A stretch of 64,000 nucleotides of DNA, from the NCBI GenBank assembly GCA_028288025.1, contig JAQBOM010000013.1, positions 62,001 through 126,000 on the forward strand. The letters run 5' to 3'. The DNA is from Mucilaginibacter sp. GTDB lineage: Bacteria; Bacteroidota; Bacteroidia; Sphingobacteriales; Sphingobacteriaceae. The position numbers and the translations under genes are program-made. Shown piece after piece: positions 16,466-25,051 of the stretch; position 1 is the first letter of the stretch; every line of letters starts with the position of its first letter. The notes below the pieces were generated by a model. That model did not search any database, was not told the DNA's origin, and saw nothing but the letters and a program-made list of their open reading frames with translations.

Positions 16466-16999
16466 CTAAAAAATCCCTTTCAGCCCGTCAATAATGCTCT
16501 CAAAAAATGTAGGGATGCTGAGGCCGTTGTGGTAGTTGAAGTACATAAAAATGCAGAAGATGATAATGGCAATAATAATAAACCGCTTAAACATGTACGC
16601 CAGCACGATGAGCGCGCAGGGTATGGCCAGCAGCAATATCCAGCTGATGTGGAAGGGGCTCAGCTTATCGTCGTGTTTATAAATGTAGTACAGCAGCGAA
16701 TGGGTGCCGCTTTCGTTGATGTGCCTGGCGTATAAAAAGGTTGAACGTTCAATTTTATGGCGGTAAAAAGCGGTGCCTTTGTCAAACTGCAGGGTATCCT
16801 GAAAGCCGTTGATGGTAAAATTGAATACGCCGCTCACGTTCTCCTGTATATTGCCCAGCGAGTCGGTGGCTACTACGGCCACTTCGCTTTTGGCAAACGG
16901 GTTCTCCTTAATAACAAAATGATTGATGGCGATGCCGCCTGCAAAAGCATAACCGGCCGAAAGGATTGCCAGGCAAAAAATGAGCGCTATTTTTTTCAT
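16466..16999 (-). CDS. Hypothetical membrane protein with signal peptide
   Basis: 177 aa, unrecognised. A signal peptide (IALIFCLAILSAGYAFAG) leads into a short periplasmic beta domain (VAVVATDSLGNIQENVSGVFNFTINGFQDTLQFDKG) that resembles a small transthyretin- or Ig-like fold. Two close TM helices follow (WILLLAIPCALIVLAYMF; FIIIAIIIFCIFMYF) and a short amphipathic tail. No conserved catalytic residue is evident. Stands alone on the minus strand. Confidence 0.65.
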   Translation of the reverse strand: MKKIALIFCLAILSAGYAFAGGIAINHFVIKENPFAKSEVAVVATDSLGNIQENVSGVFNFTINGFQDTLQFDKGTAFYRHKIERSTFLYARHINESGTHSLLYYIYKHDDKLSPFHISWILLLAIPCALIVLAYMFKRFIIIAIIIFCIFMYFNYHNGLSIPTFFESIIDGLKGIF

Positions 17000-17043
17000 T
17001 CCTTAGGTTGAGTTCTAAAACGGTTATAAAAGTACGGCTTTTA

Positions 17044-17212
17044 TGGTTAGTTGATTGGGTGAGTAGTTGATTAGGTTGATTAAGTTGGTAGGTGATTGGG
17101 TTGATTAAGTTGGATTAAGTGAGTAGTTGTCGATTCGTGCTATTTAATTCGCCCAACCCAATACGTAACCCAATCAAATCAATCCAATTCAATCAACAAT
17201 AGTTAATCAATG
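17044..17212. repeat. Long hairpin of TTGATTGGG / CCCAATCAA words
   Basis: The left half (to ~17130) is built of TTGATT, AGTTGG and GAGTAG words; the right half (17147-17212) is its rough complement (CCCAATCAA, CCAATTCAATC). The transcript would fold into an imperfect hairpin of about 70 bp. Confidence 0.7.
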
Positions 17213-17399
17213 ATCAAAGTAAATTTAATAGGCTAACTTACAGAGGATTAAATAATCAATTGAAAATATTCTATAAAGTCTATAGGAATTATAGATTAAT
17301 ACATATATTTGCCTCATGATCGCTCTTTATAAATGCTTAGCCGGAAAGCCATACCGGTAAGTGGTTTAGTCGTTTTATTTGATTATTAGTTTTTTTTAA

Positions 17400-17470
17400 A
17401 GTCGCGTGACCGAGAGGATAGGTGGGAGTCTGCAAAACCCCGTACGGCAGTTCGAATCTGCCCGCGACAT
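17400..17470 (+). tRNA. tRNA-Cys-like sequence (GCA), diverged
   Basis: 71 nt, the same length as the tRNA-Cys at 4993 and alignable with it end to end. D arm ACC...GGT, anticodon loop CTGCAAA (GCA), T arm GGCAG-TTCGAAT-CTGCC and T73 are intact. Two defects stand out: an A-A mismatch at the first acceptor pair (AGTCGCG/CGCGACA) and an A-C mismatch in the anticodon stem (GGAGT/ACCCC). It could be a second, weak tRNA-Cys, a specialised tRNA-like RNA or a decaying copy. A TATATTTG box lies 89 nt upstream. Confidence 0.6.
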
Positions 17471-17491
17471 CTATAGTTGACTGACCTCGCT

Positions 17492-17690
17492 ATTGGGTGG
17501 GTAGTTGATTGGGTTGGATTAAGTTGATTAAGTGAGTAGTTGATTAGGTTGGATTAAGTGAGTAGTTTCGATTTGCTCTATTTAATAAGCTTAACCCAGC
17601 TCAATCCAATCCAACCCAACCCAACCAAACTCAATCCAACCCAATCCAACCCAACTCAATCCAACCCAACCAATCAACCAATAACAAACT
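17492..17690. repeat. Long hairpin of TTGATTGGG / CCAAC-CCAAT words
   Basis: Left half of GTTGATT/GGATTAAG words, right half a long near-pentameric run of CCAAT and CCAAC units. Same design as 17044-17212, so the tRNA-like gene is flanked by two copies. Confidence 0.7.
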
Positions 17691-17783
17691 AATTACACAA
17701 CTATTTCTAAACATTGTGTACTATTGGCTGTCATACATTCCGGGCGGATAATAAGCCTTAATGCCGCCGCGGCGCTTTTTTTT

Positions 17784-20700
17784 ATGAATGAACTAAGTAT
17801 TGTTTTGGGTGATGACCGCCCCGACCTGGTGAGAGATGAAACCCTTGCCGAACTATTCCGTACGTCGGCCCGTGAATATGCAGGCAATACTGCCCTTATT
17901 TTTAACGGCCAATCATTAACTTATACCGAATTGGATGAGTGGAGCGATACCATCGCCGCGTACCTGGCCGGGCAGGGGCTGGGCCGCGGCGCCTATATCG
18001 GCGTTTGGTGGCAGCGGGGGCTCGAGCTGCACGCGATCATACTAGGTATCGTAAAATCAGGTGCAACGTATGTCCCTGTCGACCGGGAGATCCCTGCCGA
18101 GCGGGTGGAAGTAATACTGGAAGAAGTTGGCGCAGCCGCTTGTTTTAGTTTGCAGGAGTTGAATACAGAGTGTTTGATGTTGCAGGCCTCACCCAAACCC
18201 TCTCCAAAGGAGAGTGCTTTAAAAATGGGCGCAGCTAAAGTCTCTCCTTTTGGGGGAGATTTAGAGGGGGCTCCCATTGGGTCAGACTGCGCATATGTTT
18301 TATACACTTCCGGCAGCACAGGGAAGCCTAAGGGGATACCCATAAGCCAGAAACAGATATGCCACCTGGTACGGTCGGAGCAAACCGTTTTACAGATACA
18401 GCCCGGTGATAAGGTTTACCAGGGCTTCTCGGTATCGTTTGATATGTGGTGCGAGGAAACCTGGATAAGCTACTTTGCCGGTGCCACCTTATGGATTGCC
18501 GATAACACCACCTCAAAGGCGATAGATGAACTGGCGGATACTTTAAGAAATGAAAATATAACCATACTGCATGCGGTGCCAAGCCTGCTGGCTGTTATGG
18601 ACGATGATATACCCTCATTGCGATTGGTAAATGCCGGCGGCGAGGCTTGCACGCCCCGTGTGCTAGCCAAATGGGCAAAACCGGGCATCCGGTTTTTTAA
18701 CAGCTATGGCCCTACCGAAACCACGGTTACGGCTACCATGGCCGAACTACAGCCGGGCGATCCGATCGTGATCGGCGACCCCTTGCCCAACTATAACTTA
18801 GCCGTTGTTGACGAAGCGCTGAACCCGGTGCCTGTCGGCGAGGCAGGCGAGCTGGTGATAACAGGCCCGGGCGTGTCATCAGGCTATGTAAAGCTGCCGC
18901 AGCTCACAAATGAAAAATTTGTACCCAAACCCGCAACGCTGGCCGCGCTGCCAGGCGATATTGTGTATCGTACAGGCGATATCGCGATCATACATCCGGA
19001 CGGCAGCGTTGAAATGCAGGGACGTGTTGACGACCAGATAAAGCTGCGGGGCTACCGCATTGAGTTAGGCGAGATCGAGGTAAAGCTGGGCGAAATTGCA
19101 GGCGTGCAGTCGGCAGCGGTAGCCGTGAAAAAAGATAGCAGCGGCCAGGAGCATTTGGTGGGCTACGTCATCACCGAGGGGTTGGAGTGCATCGAGGAAA
19201 ATATATTCCGCGTGGAGCTTTCAAAAAGCCTGCCGTCGTATATGGTACCCTCAACCATTATGATCCTGTCCGAAATGCCGCGCATGCCAAGCGGAAAGAT
19301 CAACCGCAAGGCCTTGCCGGTTCCGGATTCGCTTGTCGCGGATTTGAACGGCGCGTCCGAAACGCTTGACGTTAACGCCCCCGTGCCCGACAGGATATTG
19401 GCGGTGCTGCACAGGATATTCCAAAACCGCGAGATCAACCCGTCGATGGATTTTTTCAACGACCTGGGCGGGCATTCCTTATTGGCAGCCGGTTTTGTAT
19501 CCCAACTCAGGCGTGATGCCGGCCTTCCCAACGCCTCGTTAAAGGATGTTTACATCCACCGGCCGTTAAGCAATTTAATAACCGAATGGAGCAAGCTGCA
19601 GGAAACTAAAACCAGGCCCAGGCGTGTATTTAATAAAGTACCGGCACTAAGATATATCACCTGCTGGCTGGCGCAAACCGTTTCACTGCTGGTTATTTAC
19701 GGGTTGTTTGCCTTTCAAATATTTATCCCTTACCTCGGTTACTATTACGTCGACCAGGAAACCAATAATATTTTATACGCCATTATAACCTCGTTGCTGC
19801 TGTTCGCACTTATGCCGCCCATATTTACCATTATTTCTATCGGGACAAAATGGCTGGTTATCGGCAAAATGAAGGCCGGCGACTACCCGCTATGGGGCAG
19901 CTATTATTTCAGGTGGTGGCTGGTAAAAACCATGCAGCGGCTGCTGCCAGCGCAGTTTCTAAACGGTACGCCGCTGTATCCGCATTACCTGCGCCTGTTA
20001 GGCGTAAAAGTGGCCCCCGATGCGCAGATCAGTGATTTCAGCTTCGGGGCTGAAGACCTGATCACCATCGGCAGTGACGTGAGCATCAGCTCGCAAACCA
20101 ATTTGAACAACGCTTTTGTTGAAGACGGACTTTTAAAATTACGCTCCATCACGCTCGGCGACCATGCCTATATCGGCAGCAGTGCAGTTATATCAGGCGA
20201 CAGCCACATAGCCGAATGGGGCGAATTGCAGGACCTTAGCTTTTTGCAGCCGGGCAAAACCATCGGCCCGGGCGAAGTTTGGCAGGGCAGCCCCGCGCAG
20301 TTAAAAGAAACGAAAAATATTGAAGACCTTCCTCAGCCATTGCCGGTTTCAACGGTCAGGCGACGAAAGTATAAGATCGTTTTTATCTTGTCGATCCTGG
20401 TATTCCCGTTCATCATTTTATTGCCCCTGCTCCCCACCATTATTACCATAAACAAGCTGGATAACGCCGCCAGCGACTATGATTTTACCTATTTGATAAG
20501 TGCGCCGGGGCTGGCATTGATCTATATCATTTTGTTTGCCGCCGAAACGATTTTGCTTACGCGGATACTGCAGCGCGGCATACAGCCCGGCAAATATCCC
20601 ATCTATAGCTTATTTTACGTCCGCAAGTGGTTTTCCGACCAGCTGATGTCGCTGAGCCTGATCGTTTTGCACCCCATTTACGCAACGGTGTATATTGCAA

Positions 20701-21761
20701 GATTTTTCAGGGCGCTTGGCGCGACTATCGGCAAGGACACCGAAATATCCACAGCCAGCAGTGTCACTCATCCCTTGCTTAAAATCGGCGACGGTGCTTT
20801 TATTGCCGATGCGGTTACACTTGGCGAATCGGATATCCGCGCACAGCAGCTAATATTGAGCCAAACAACCATCGATAGCAACAGCTTTGTGGGCAACAGC
20901 GCGCTTATCCCGCAAGGTTACCACCTTTTTGGCAACATGCTCATCGGGGTACTGTCAACGCCACCGGAGCCGGGGCAAATGGCTGCCAACAACGCAAAAG
21001 ATTGGTTTGGCTCGCCCGCTATTCCGCTGCCGCGCAGGCAACAGAGCCATCCATTCCCGCCGGAGTTAACCATTCATCCCAATAAACGCCGGAAAACGGC
21101 GCGGGCATTGGTGGAGTTTATCCGCATTATTTTACCCGAAAGCGCTATCATCTGCTGTTCTATCCTTTTCATAGCCTACGGCCACGACCTGCTTGTTGAA
21201 AAGCCTTTATGGAAGATCATCCTGTATTTTCCCTTCTACTACCTGTTTTTTATGGGTATTCCTGCCTTTTTACTGACCGTTTTATTAAAGTGGGCCTTCA
21301 TTGGGAAATATAAGCCGAAGCAGCGGCCCATGTGGAGCTGGAACGTGTGGCGCAGCGAGGCCATCACGTCGACGTATGAGGCGTTGTCAATCCCGTTTTT
21401 ACTTGAGTATATGCAGGGAACGCCATGGCTGCCGCTGATGATGCGACTGCTTGGGGTAAAAATGGGCAAGCGCGTGTGGATGAACACTACGGACATTACC
21501 GAGTTTGATATGGTAACCATCTGCGACGACGCAGCACTAAACGCCGACTGCGGCCCGCAAACACACCTGTTCGAAGACCGTGTAATGAAGGTGGGCCATG
21601 TAAAAATAGGGGCGAGGAGCAGCGTAGGCGCGGGTACCATTATTTTGTATGATAGTGAGTTGGGCGATGATACCCACGTTGAAGCCTTATCGTTAGTGAT
21701 GAAAGGTGAACGCCTGGCCCCTGGAACCGATTGGACAGGCAGCCCCGTAAAACCGCTATGA
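17784..21761 (+). CDS. Pls/PosA-type NRPS: A-PCP-membrane left-handed-helix protein
   Basis: 1325 aa; the ATG at 17784 (MNELSIVLGDDRPDL) is preferred over the track's TTG. An adenylation domain (~1-530) carries YVLYTSGSTGKPKG, NSYGPTETTV, YRTGDIA, GRVDDQIKLRGYRIELGE and the Lys of SGKINRKALP. A carrier domain has FNDLGGHSLL near 565. The remainder (from ~630) alternates TM segments with three hexapeptide-repeat regions (e.g. ITLGDHAYIGSSAVISGD, LKIGDGAFIADAVTLGE, VKIGARSSVGAGTIIL). There is no condensation or thioesterase domain. This is the layout and size of the epsilon-poly-lysine synthetase (Pls) family. By eye the pocket residues read roughly D-M-E-H-V-A-S-V-T-K; Glu at the third position hints at a basic amino acid. 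Residues ~135-164 come from an inserted repeat. Confidence 0.85.
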   Translation: MNELSIVLGDDRPDLVRDETLAELFRTSAREYAGNTALIFNGQSLTYTELDEWSDTIAAYLAGQGLGRGAYIGVWWQRGLELHAIILGIVKSGATYVPVDREIPAERVEVILEEVGAAACFSLQELNTECLMLQASPKPSPKESALKMGAAKVSPFGGDLEGAPIGSDCAYVLYTSGSTGKPKGIPISQKQICHLVRSEQTVLQIQPGDKVYQGFSVSFDMWCEETWISYFAGATLWIADNTTSKAIDELADTLRNENITILHAVPSLLAVMDDDIPSLRLVNAGGEACTPRVLAKWAKPGIRFFNSYGPTETTVTATMAELQPGDPIVIGDPLPNYNLAVVDEALNPVPVGEAGELVITGPGVSSGYVKLPQLTNEKFVPKPATLAALPGDIVYRTGDIAIIHPDGSVEMQGRVDDQIKLRGYRIELGEIEVKLGEIAGVQSAAVAVKKDSSGQEHLVGYVITEGLECIEENIFRVELSKSLPSYMVPSTIMILSEMPRMPSGKINRKALPVPDSLVADLNGASETLDVNAPVPDRILAVLHRIFQNREINPSMDFFNDLGGHSLLAAGFVSQLRRDAGLPNASLKDVYIHRPLSNLITEWSKLQETKTRPRRVFNKVPALRYITCWLAQTVSLLVIYGLFAFQIFIPYLGYYYVDQETNNILYAIITSLLLFALMPPIFTIISIGTKWLVIGKMKAGDYPLWGSYYFRWWLVKTMQRLLPAQFLNGTPLYPHYLRLLGVKVAPDAQISDFSFGAEDLITIGSDVSISSQTNLNNAFVEDGLLKLRSITLGDHAYIGSSAVISGDSHIAEWGELQDLSFLQPGKTIGPGEVWQGSPAQLKETKNIEDLPQPLPVSTVRRRKYKIVFILSILVFPFIILLPLLPTIITINKLDNAASDYDFTYLISAPGLALIYIILFAAETILLTRILQRGIQPGKYPIYSLFYVRKWFSDQLMSLSLIVLHPIYATVYIARFFRALGATIGKDTEISTASSVTHPLLKIGDGAFIADAVTLGESDIRAQQLILSQTTIDSNSFVGNSALIPQGYHLFGNMLIGVLSTPPEPGQMAANNAKDWFGSPAIPLPRRQQSHPFPPELTIHPNKRRKTARALVEFIRIILPESAIICCSILFIAYGHDLLVEKPLWKIILYFPFYYLFFMGIPAFLLTVLLKWAFIGKYKPKQRPMWSWNVWRSEAITSTYEALSIPFLLEYMQGTPWLPLMMRLLGVKMGKRVWMNTTDITEFDMVTICDDAALNADCGPQTHLFEDRVMKVGHVKIGARSSVGAGTIILYDSELGDDTHVEALSLVMKGERLAPGTDWTGSPVKPL
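18187..18273. repeat. Palindromic element inside the NRPS gene
   Basis: 87 bp: ACCCTCTCCAAAGGAGAG at one side and CTCTCCTTTTGGGGGAGA...AGAGGGGG at the other, an imperfect palindrome of a type common between genes in Sphingobacteria. It is in frame and encodes the Pro/Ser/Gly-rich segment before the A3 motif (SPKPSPKES...FGGDLEGAP), which adenylation domains normally lack. Confidence 0.7.
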
Positions 21762-21767
21762 TGATTT

Positions 21768-21800
21768 AGATTTGTCAACTTTTTAAAAGTTGACAAATCT
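21768..21800. repeat. 33-bp perfect palindrome
   Basis: AGATTTGTCAACTTTT, one central T, then AAAAGTTGACAAATCT: 16-bp arms, 1-nt centre. Same length and layout as the palindromes at 39140 and 60174. Here it lies between convergent genes and could terminate both. Confidence 0.75.
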
Positions 21801-21810
21801 ATTCACCGGC

Positions 21811-22656
21811 TTACAAATAAGACAATCCCTTTATGCCCGACTGTTCGTAATAAAAAGGTTCAAAATTTTCTTCGGCAAGTTCGCAGCTCACCAGCATCGA
21901 GGTGAACATAACGTTGCCAAAAATATTGGCGATGGCGGTATCCGCAGCGTCCCGGCCCGATGCGATCTTGATCAAACCATTCAGCGGGACTAATTTTGTC
22001 GCATCAAACAGCACCCACTCTTCACCGATATAAGCCTCAAAACAGGCGTGGAAGTCGGCGGGTTTTAATTGGTAGGCATATCCTGTAAAATAACGCGCCG
22101 GTATGGTTAACGCACGGCACAGCGCGATGCCCAGGTGGGCAAAATCGCGGCAAACGCCGGCTTGCTCGGTCACGGTATCGTAGGCCGATGTTTGGGAGTT
22201 GGTTGTGCCGCTCAGGTACTGTACATTTTGATGTATCCAGTCGGTAAGTGCCGACACCTTTTCAAACGGATTGATGATATGGCCGAATAGATGGTTCGCA
22301 AGCCTGTATAATTTGTCCGACTGGCAATATCGGCTGGGATATAGGTAGGGCATAACAGCAGGGTCCATTTTGGCTACCGGGATCTCTTCCAGCTGATTGT
22401 AATCCTTTATTTCGCAAAAATTGTCTACTGTAGCTTTATAGGTTACCTTGATAGAAGTGCCATCCTGTATCTCAAACCGCATCAGCCGGTTCTCTCTATT
22501 CGGAGATACCAATTCCTCAACTTTCGTATAAGGTTCAATGGCAAATATTTCGCTGATAACCGTTTGACGGGGCGTCCGTAAAGCATGGATATTTAATATC
22601 AATGTGCCCGGCGATTGCGCCGAATATTCCATCTCAGTGCGGACGTCAAATTTCAT
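21811..22656 (-). CDS. Transglutaminase-like cysteine protease family protein
   Basis: 281 aa. An N-terminal beta domain of the bacterial transglutaminase type (~1-130) is followed by a transglutaminase core with the Cys-His-Asp triad: EQAGVCRDFAHLG, DFHACFEAYIGEEW and VLFDATKL. Such proteins act as peptidases or amidases, usually in the cytosol when they lack a signal peptide, as here. It follows the Anbu gene by 109 bp on the same strand. Transglutaminase-like genes are a known neighbour of anbu, along with ATP-grasp and alpha-E genes, which are absent here. ATG at 22656 gives a normal N-terminus. Confidence 0.9.
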   Translation of the reverse strand: MKFDVRTEMEYSAQSPGTLILNIHALRTPRQTVISEIFAIEPYTKVEELVSPNRENRLMRFEIQDGTSIKVTYKATVDNFCEIKDYNQLEEIPVAKMDPAVMPYLYPSRYCQSDKLYRLANHLFGHIINPFEKVSALTDWIHQNVQYLSGTTNSQTSAYDTVTEQAGVCRDFAHLGIALCRALTIPARYFTGYAYQLKPADFHACFEAYIGEEWVLFDATKLVPLNGLIKIASGRDAADTAIANIFGNVMFTSMLVSCELAEENFEPFYYEQSGIKGLSYL

Positions 22657-22765
22657 GTTTCGTGTTGTACCGTTATAATGTTACAGGGCTGTAGATGTTT
22701 TAGGCGTTTAAAAATATTACGAAAGTAAAAGCCCAACCTTTTCACCTTTACAACTTTTCCAACAA

Positions 22766-23485
22766 CTACAACTCCTTATCAAAAGCCGATTCCATCCACT
22801 CCTCCGAAATATTTTCGAGGGCGGTTTTCAATTCTTCGGCCCATTGGGCTGATATATATTCGAGGTCTTTTTTTTCGTATCGTTTTTCGATCATGTGAAA
22901 GCTACCGCTTTTGTAAATCGCCACATCTATCGGGAAATCAACGTTATTTGAACTCACCCGGGTTGAATCAAAAGAAAGGAATCCCGTCTTCAATGCCTGT
23001 TTTAAACTTGAGTCTTCGTTCAATATACGGTTCAGGATAGCCTTTCCGTGCCCCGAGTTGCCGATGATCACAAAAGGTGCGCCCTGTCCAAGCTCAACCC
23101 AGTTCCCTTCGGGATATAGCAGGAATAGTTTATGTTCGTCATCGCCGGAGAGCTGGCCACCGATTATGGTATTCAAATCAAATTTAAAACCCGATTTTTC
23201 TAAAGCTGCCCGGTCTTCCTGCGCCACCCTTTTTACCTGCTCACCAAAAGCGTTAACTGCTTTGTATAGCTTGTCAAATTCTTTGGTTTCTATCAGTTCG
23301 GTAAAATATACGATCGCCTTGTCGCGCACCGAGCGTAAACCGCTGGTCATAATAAAAAGCGAAAATTTATCCTTTTGCTCGATCGTGATCTTCTTCTTAA
23401 CAGTCGTGTCGGTACCCGACGTAATACGTGTATCGGCAATGGCCAGCAGGCCTTCTTTAACTTTTATTCCTAAACAATAAGTCAT
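22766..23485 (-). CDS. Anbu-type bacterial proteasome homologue
   Basis: 239 aa, beginning MTYCLGIKVKEGLLAIADTRITSG, the N-terminal form of Anbu (ancestral beta-subunit, COG3484). The Thr after Met is the expected N-terminal nucleophile. The Ntn-hydrolase body includes DKFSLFIMTSGLRSVRDKA and LGQGAPFVIIGNSGHGKAIL, with the Asp/Lys support positions (ADTRI, KKKITIEQKDK) in place. Anbu forms large open ring or helical assemblies; its substrates are still unclear. Operon partner is the transglutaminase-like gene downstream. A C-terminal charged helix (YISAQWAEELKTALENISEEW) is typical. Confidence 0.88.
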   Translation of the reverse strand: MTYCLGIKVKEGLLAIADTRITSGTDTTVKKKITIEQKDKFSLFIMTSGLRSVRDKAIVYFTELIETKEFDKLYKAVNAFGEQVKRVAQEDRAALEKSGFKFDLNTIIGGQLSGDDEHKLFLLYPEGNWVELGQGAPFVIIGNSGHGKAILNRILNEDSSLKQALKTGFLSFDSTRVSSNNVDFPIDVAIYKSGSFHMIEKRYEKKDLEYISAQWAEELKTALENISEEWMESAFDKEL

Positions 23486-23580
23486 TTACAGTAACGATTT
23501 GTTTGATCTGGTGACTGGTCACCTGTATTCAAGGTACGAAGATAAGGCAATCAACTTAATCCGCCCTCATTAACTTGAAA

Positions 23581-25002
23581 CTACTTTGGTAATACCGTTA
23601 CAATAACTCTTTTATACCGGGTCAGCCTGGGCGAGCCTTTATCGGTAACTTTTAGTATAAAATGTATAGTTTGAGGGCTGTTTACTACGGGCGCCGTTAC
23701 CGGGATGTCGTATAAATTAGGCGCATAGGGCGAAAAACTAATCAATCCCTTATAACTACCAGCTTCAGGGTACTGGAACCAGAGGTAGCTTAATGAATCA
23801 CCATCAGGGTCATAAGTTCCGGCCGCGCTCAAATGAAATTGCTCGCCTGATTTCACCGAAAAATGGTCCGGGTGCCCAAGCCTGGGAACGGGTGGGTGAT
23901 TCGCTTCCTTATAGCTTTTTGTTGTCCAGGCCATACGGGCGGCAAAATCATTCTGGTATTCTTCCCGCCAGCGCCATATTGTAGCCTGGATGTTTTTATG
24001 CCACATTTTATCGATGGTCGAGTAAACAGAATCTTCAGTATTTGCCCATAACGGCCGGGTCTCCTGCTCAGTAACAGGCCAGTTTGGCCTTGGATTTGCC
24101 TCCGGCGTGTGTGACAGCTGCGGTGTATAAAAAACATAGCGCCCGCCCCAGCCGCCATAGTCGGGGTGTTCCTGATCGTTAAGCCCGTTTGATATCAGCG
24201 ACATAAACGAGGGCGAGTCGCCTTCCATGCCATAGGCAACATCCGGGTAAGCTGCTCCTAATGGCCCGTGGCCCTGCTGTATATTTTTCGCGATCCATTC
24301 ATTGCTCACCACCTCCTTGTTCGATCCGGGTACACCAAAGCTAAAACCCACCCAGGTGGCATTACCATAAGTATAGCCCGGACTGCAGATAAAAAATATA
24401 TCCGGAAATGTTTTTCGTATCCACGGCCCGGCATCGTCCTGGTCGGATATGGTATAAATTCTCAGTTTTTTGTAAAGCTTCCCGGCCTGCGCGGCTGTTT
24501 GAGTATGCTGTATCTTCCACAACGCCTGTGCCAGGCAATTGGTACCGCCCCAAACGCAAACCCACACCGGCCGGTCATCATTCCTTTGCAGCACTTTGAT
24601 GATCCATTCCGAACCTTCCGAATCATGGCCCGCGCCCACACCTTCCATCCCGTAAACGGGCAAGCCTTTTTTTACTTTCGGCTGCAGTTCGGCAAAGGCC
24701 GGAAAGCCTTTCTCATGTTTTAATAAATTGGGCTGTATCTTGTTGTAGGCTTCTAAAATTTTAACGATGGTTTCGGATGCAACCTTCTTTTTTTGGTGAA
24801 TGGATGTGGTGGCGATCAAACCCTCGATATCCCACTGGTTGCTGTAGGTCAAAAACCGTATCAGCGATTGCGAATCATCCGGATCAGCTTCAATATCCGT
24901 GGTAACTAAAACCCGTAGCTTTTTGCCGGCTTGCGCCGATAAAACGAAAGGTAAAGCAGCCAGCAGGGTGAGAATAACATAACGAAAACCTATCTTTCTC
25001 AT
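23581..25002 (-). CDS. DUF1593/Sde182-type nucleoside-hydrolase-like exported protein
   Basis: 473 aa with signal peptide (VILTLLAALPFVLSAQA). The N-terminal domain (~25-310) matches DUF1593, related to inosine-uridine nucleoside hydrolases: the Ca-binding Asp cluster appears as TTDIEADPDDSQSLIRFL near residue 34, followed by VWVCVWGGTNCLAQAL and the GMEGDSPSF region. A C-terminal Ig-like/Sde182 domain (~375-470; GTYDPDGDSLSYLWFQYPE) suggests attachment to polysaccharide. Probable role: periplasmic hydrolysis in polysaccharide or glycan use. Substrate not determinable. Confidence 0.88.
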   Translation of the reverse strand: MRKIGFRYVILTLLAALPFVLSAQAGKKLRVLVTTDIEADPDDSQSLIRFLTYSNQWDIEGLIATTSIHQKKKVASETIVKILEAYNKIQPNLLKHEKGFPAFAELQPKVKKGLPVYGMEGVGAGHDSEGSEWIIKVLQRNDDRPVWVCVWGGTNCLAQALWKIQHTQTAAQAGKLYKKLRIYTISDQDDAGPWIRKTFPDIFFICSPGYTYGNATWVGFSFGVPGSNKEVVSNEWIAKNIQQGHGPLGAAYPDVAYGMEGDSPSFMSLISNGLNDQEHPDYGGWGGRYVFYTPQLSHTPEANPRPNWPVTEQETRPLWANTEDSVYSTIDKMWHKNIQATIWRWREEYQNDFAARMAWTTKSYKEANHPPVPRLGHPDHFSVKSGEQFHLSAAGTYDPDGDSLSYLWFQYPEAGSYKGLISFSPYAPNLYDIPVTAPVVNSPQTIHFILKVTDKGSPRLTRYKRVIVTVLPK

Positions 25003-25051
25003 AAGTTATTTGGACGCTTCTAAAATATAGCGTTTATTTGTTCAAAGGGTC

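Larger units (their letters stand above)
17000..17783. other. Long non-coding region around tRNA-Cys-like gene
   Basis: About 780 bp: a GT-rich/CA-rich hairpin (17044-17212), about 190 bp of AT-rich sequence with a TATATTTG -7-like box at 17304-17311, a tRNA-Cys-like sequence, a second GT/CA hairpin (17492-17690), and then the NRPS start. Confidence 0.65.
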
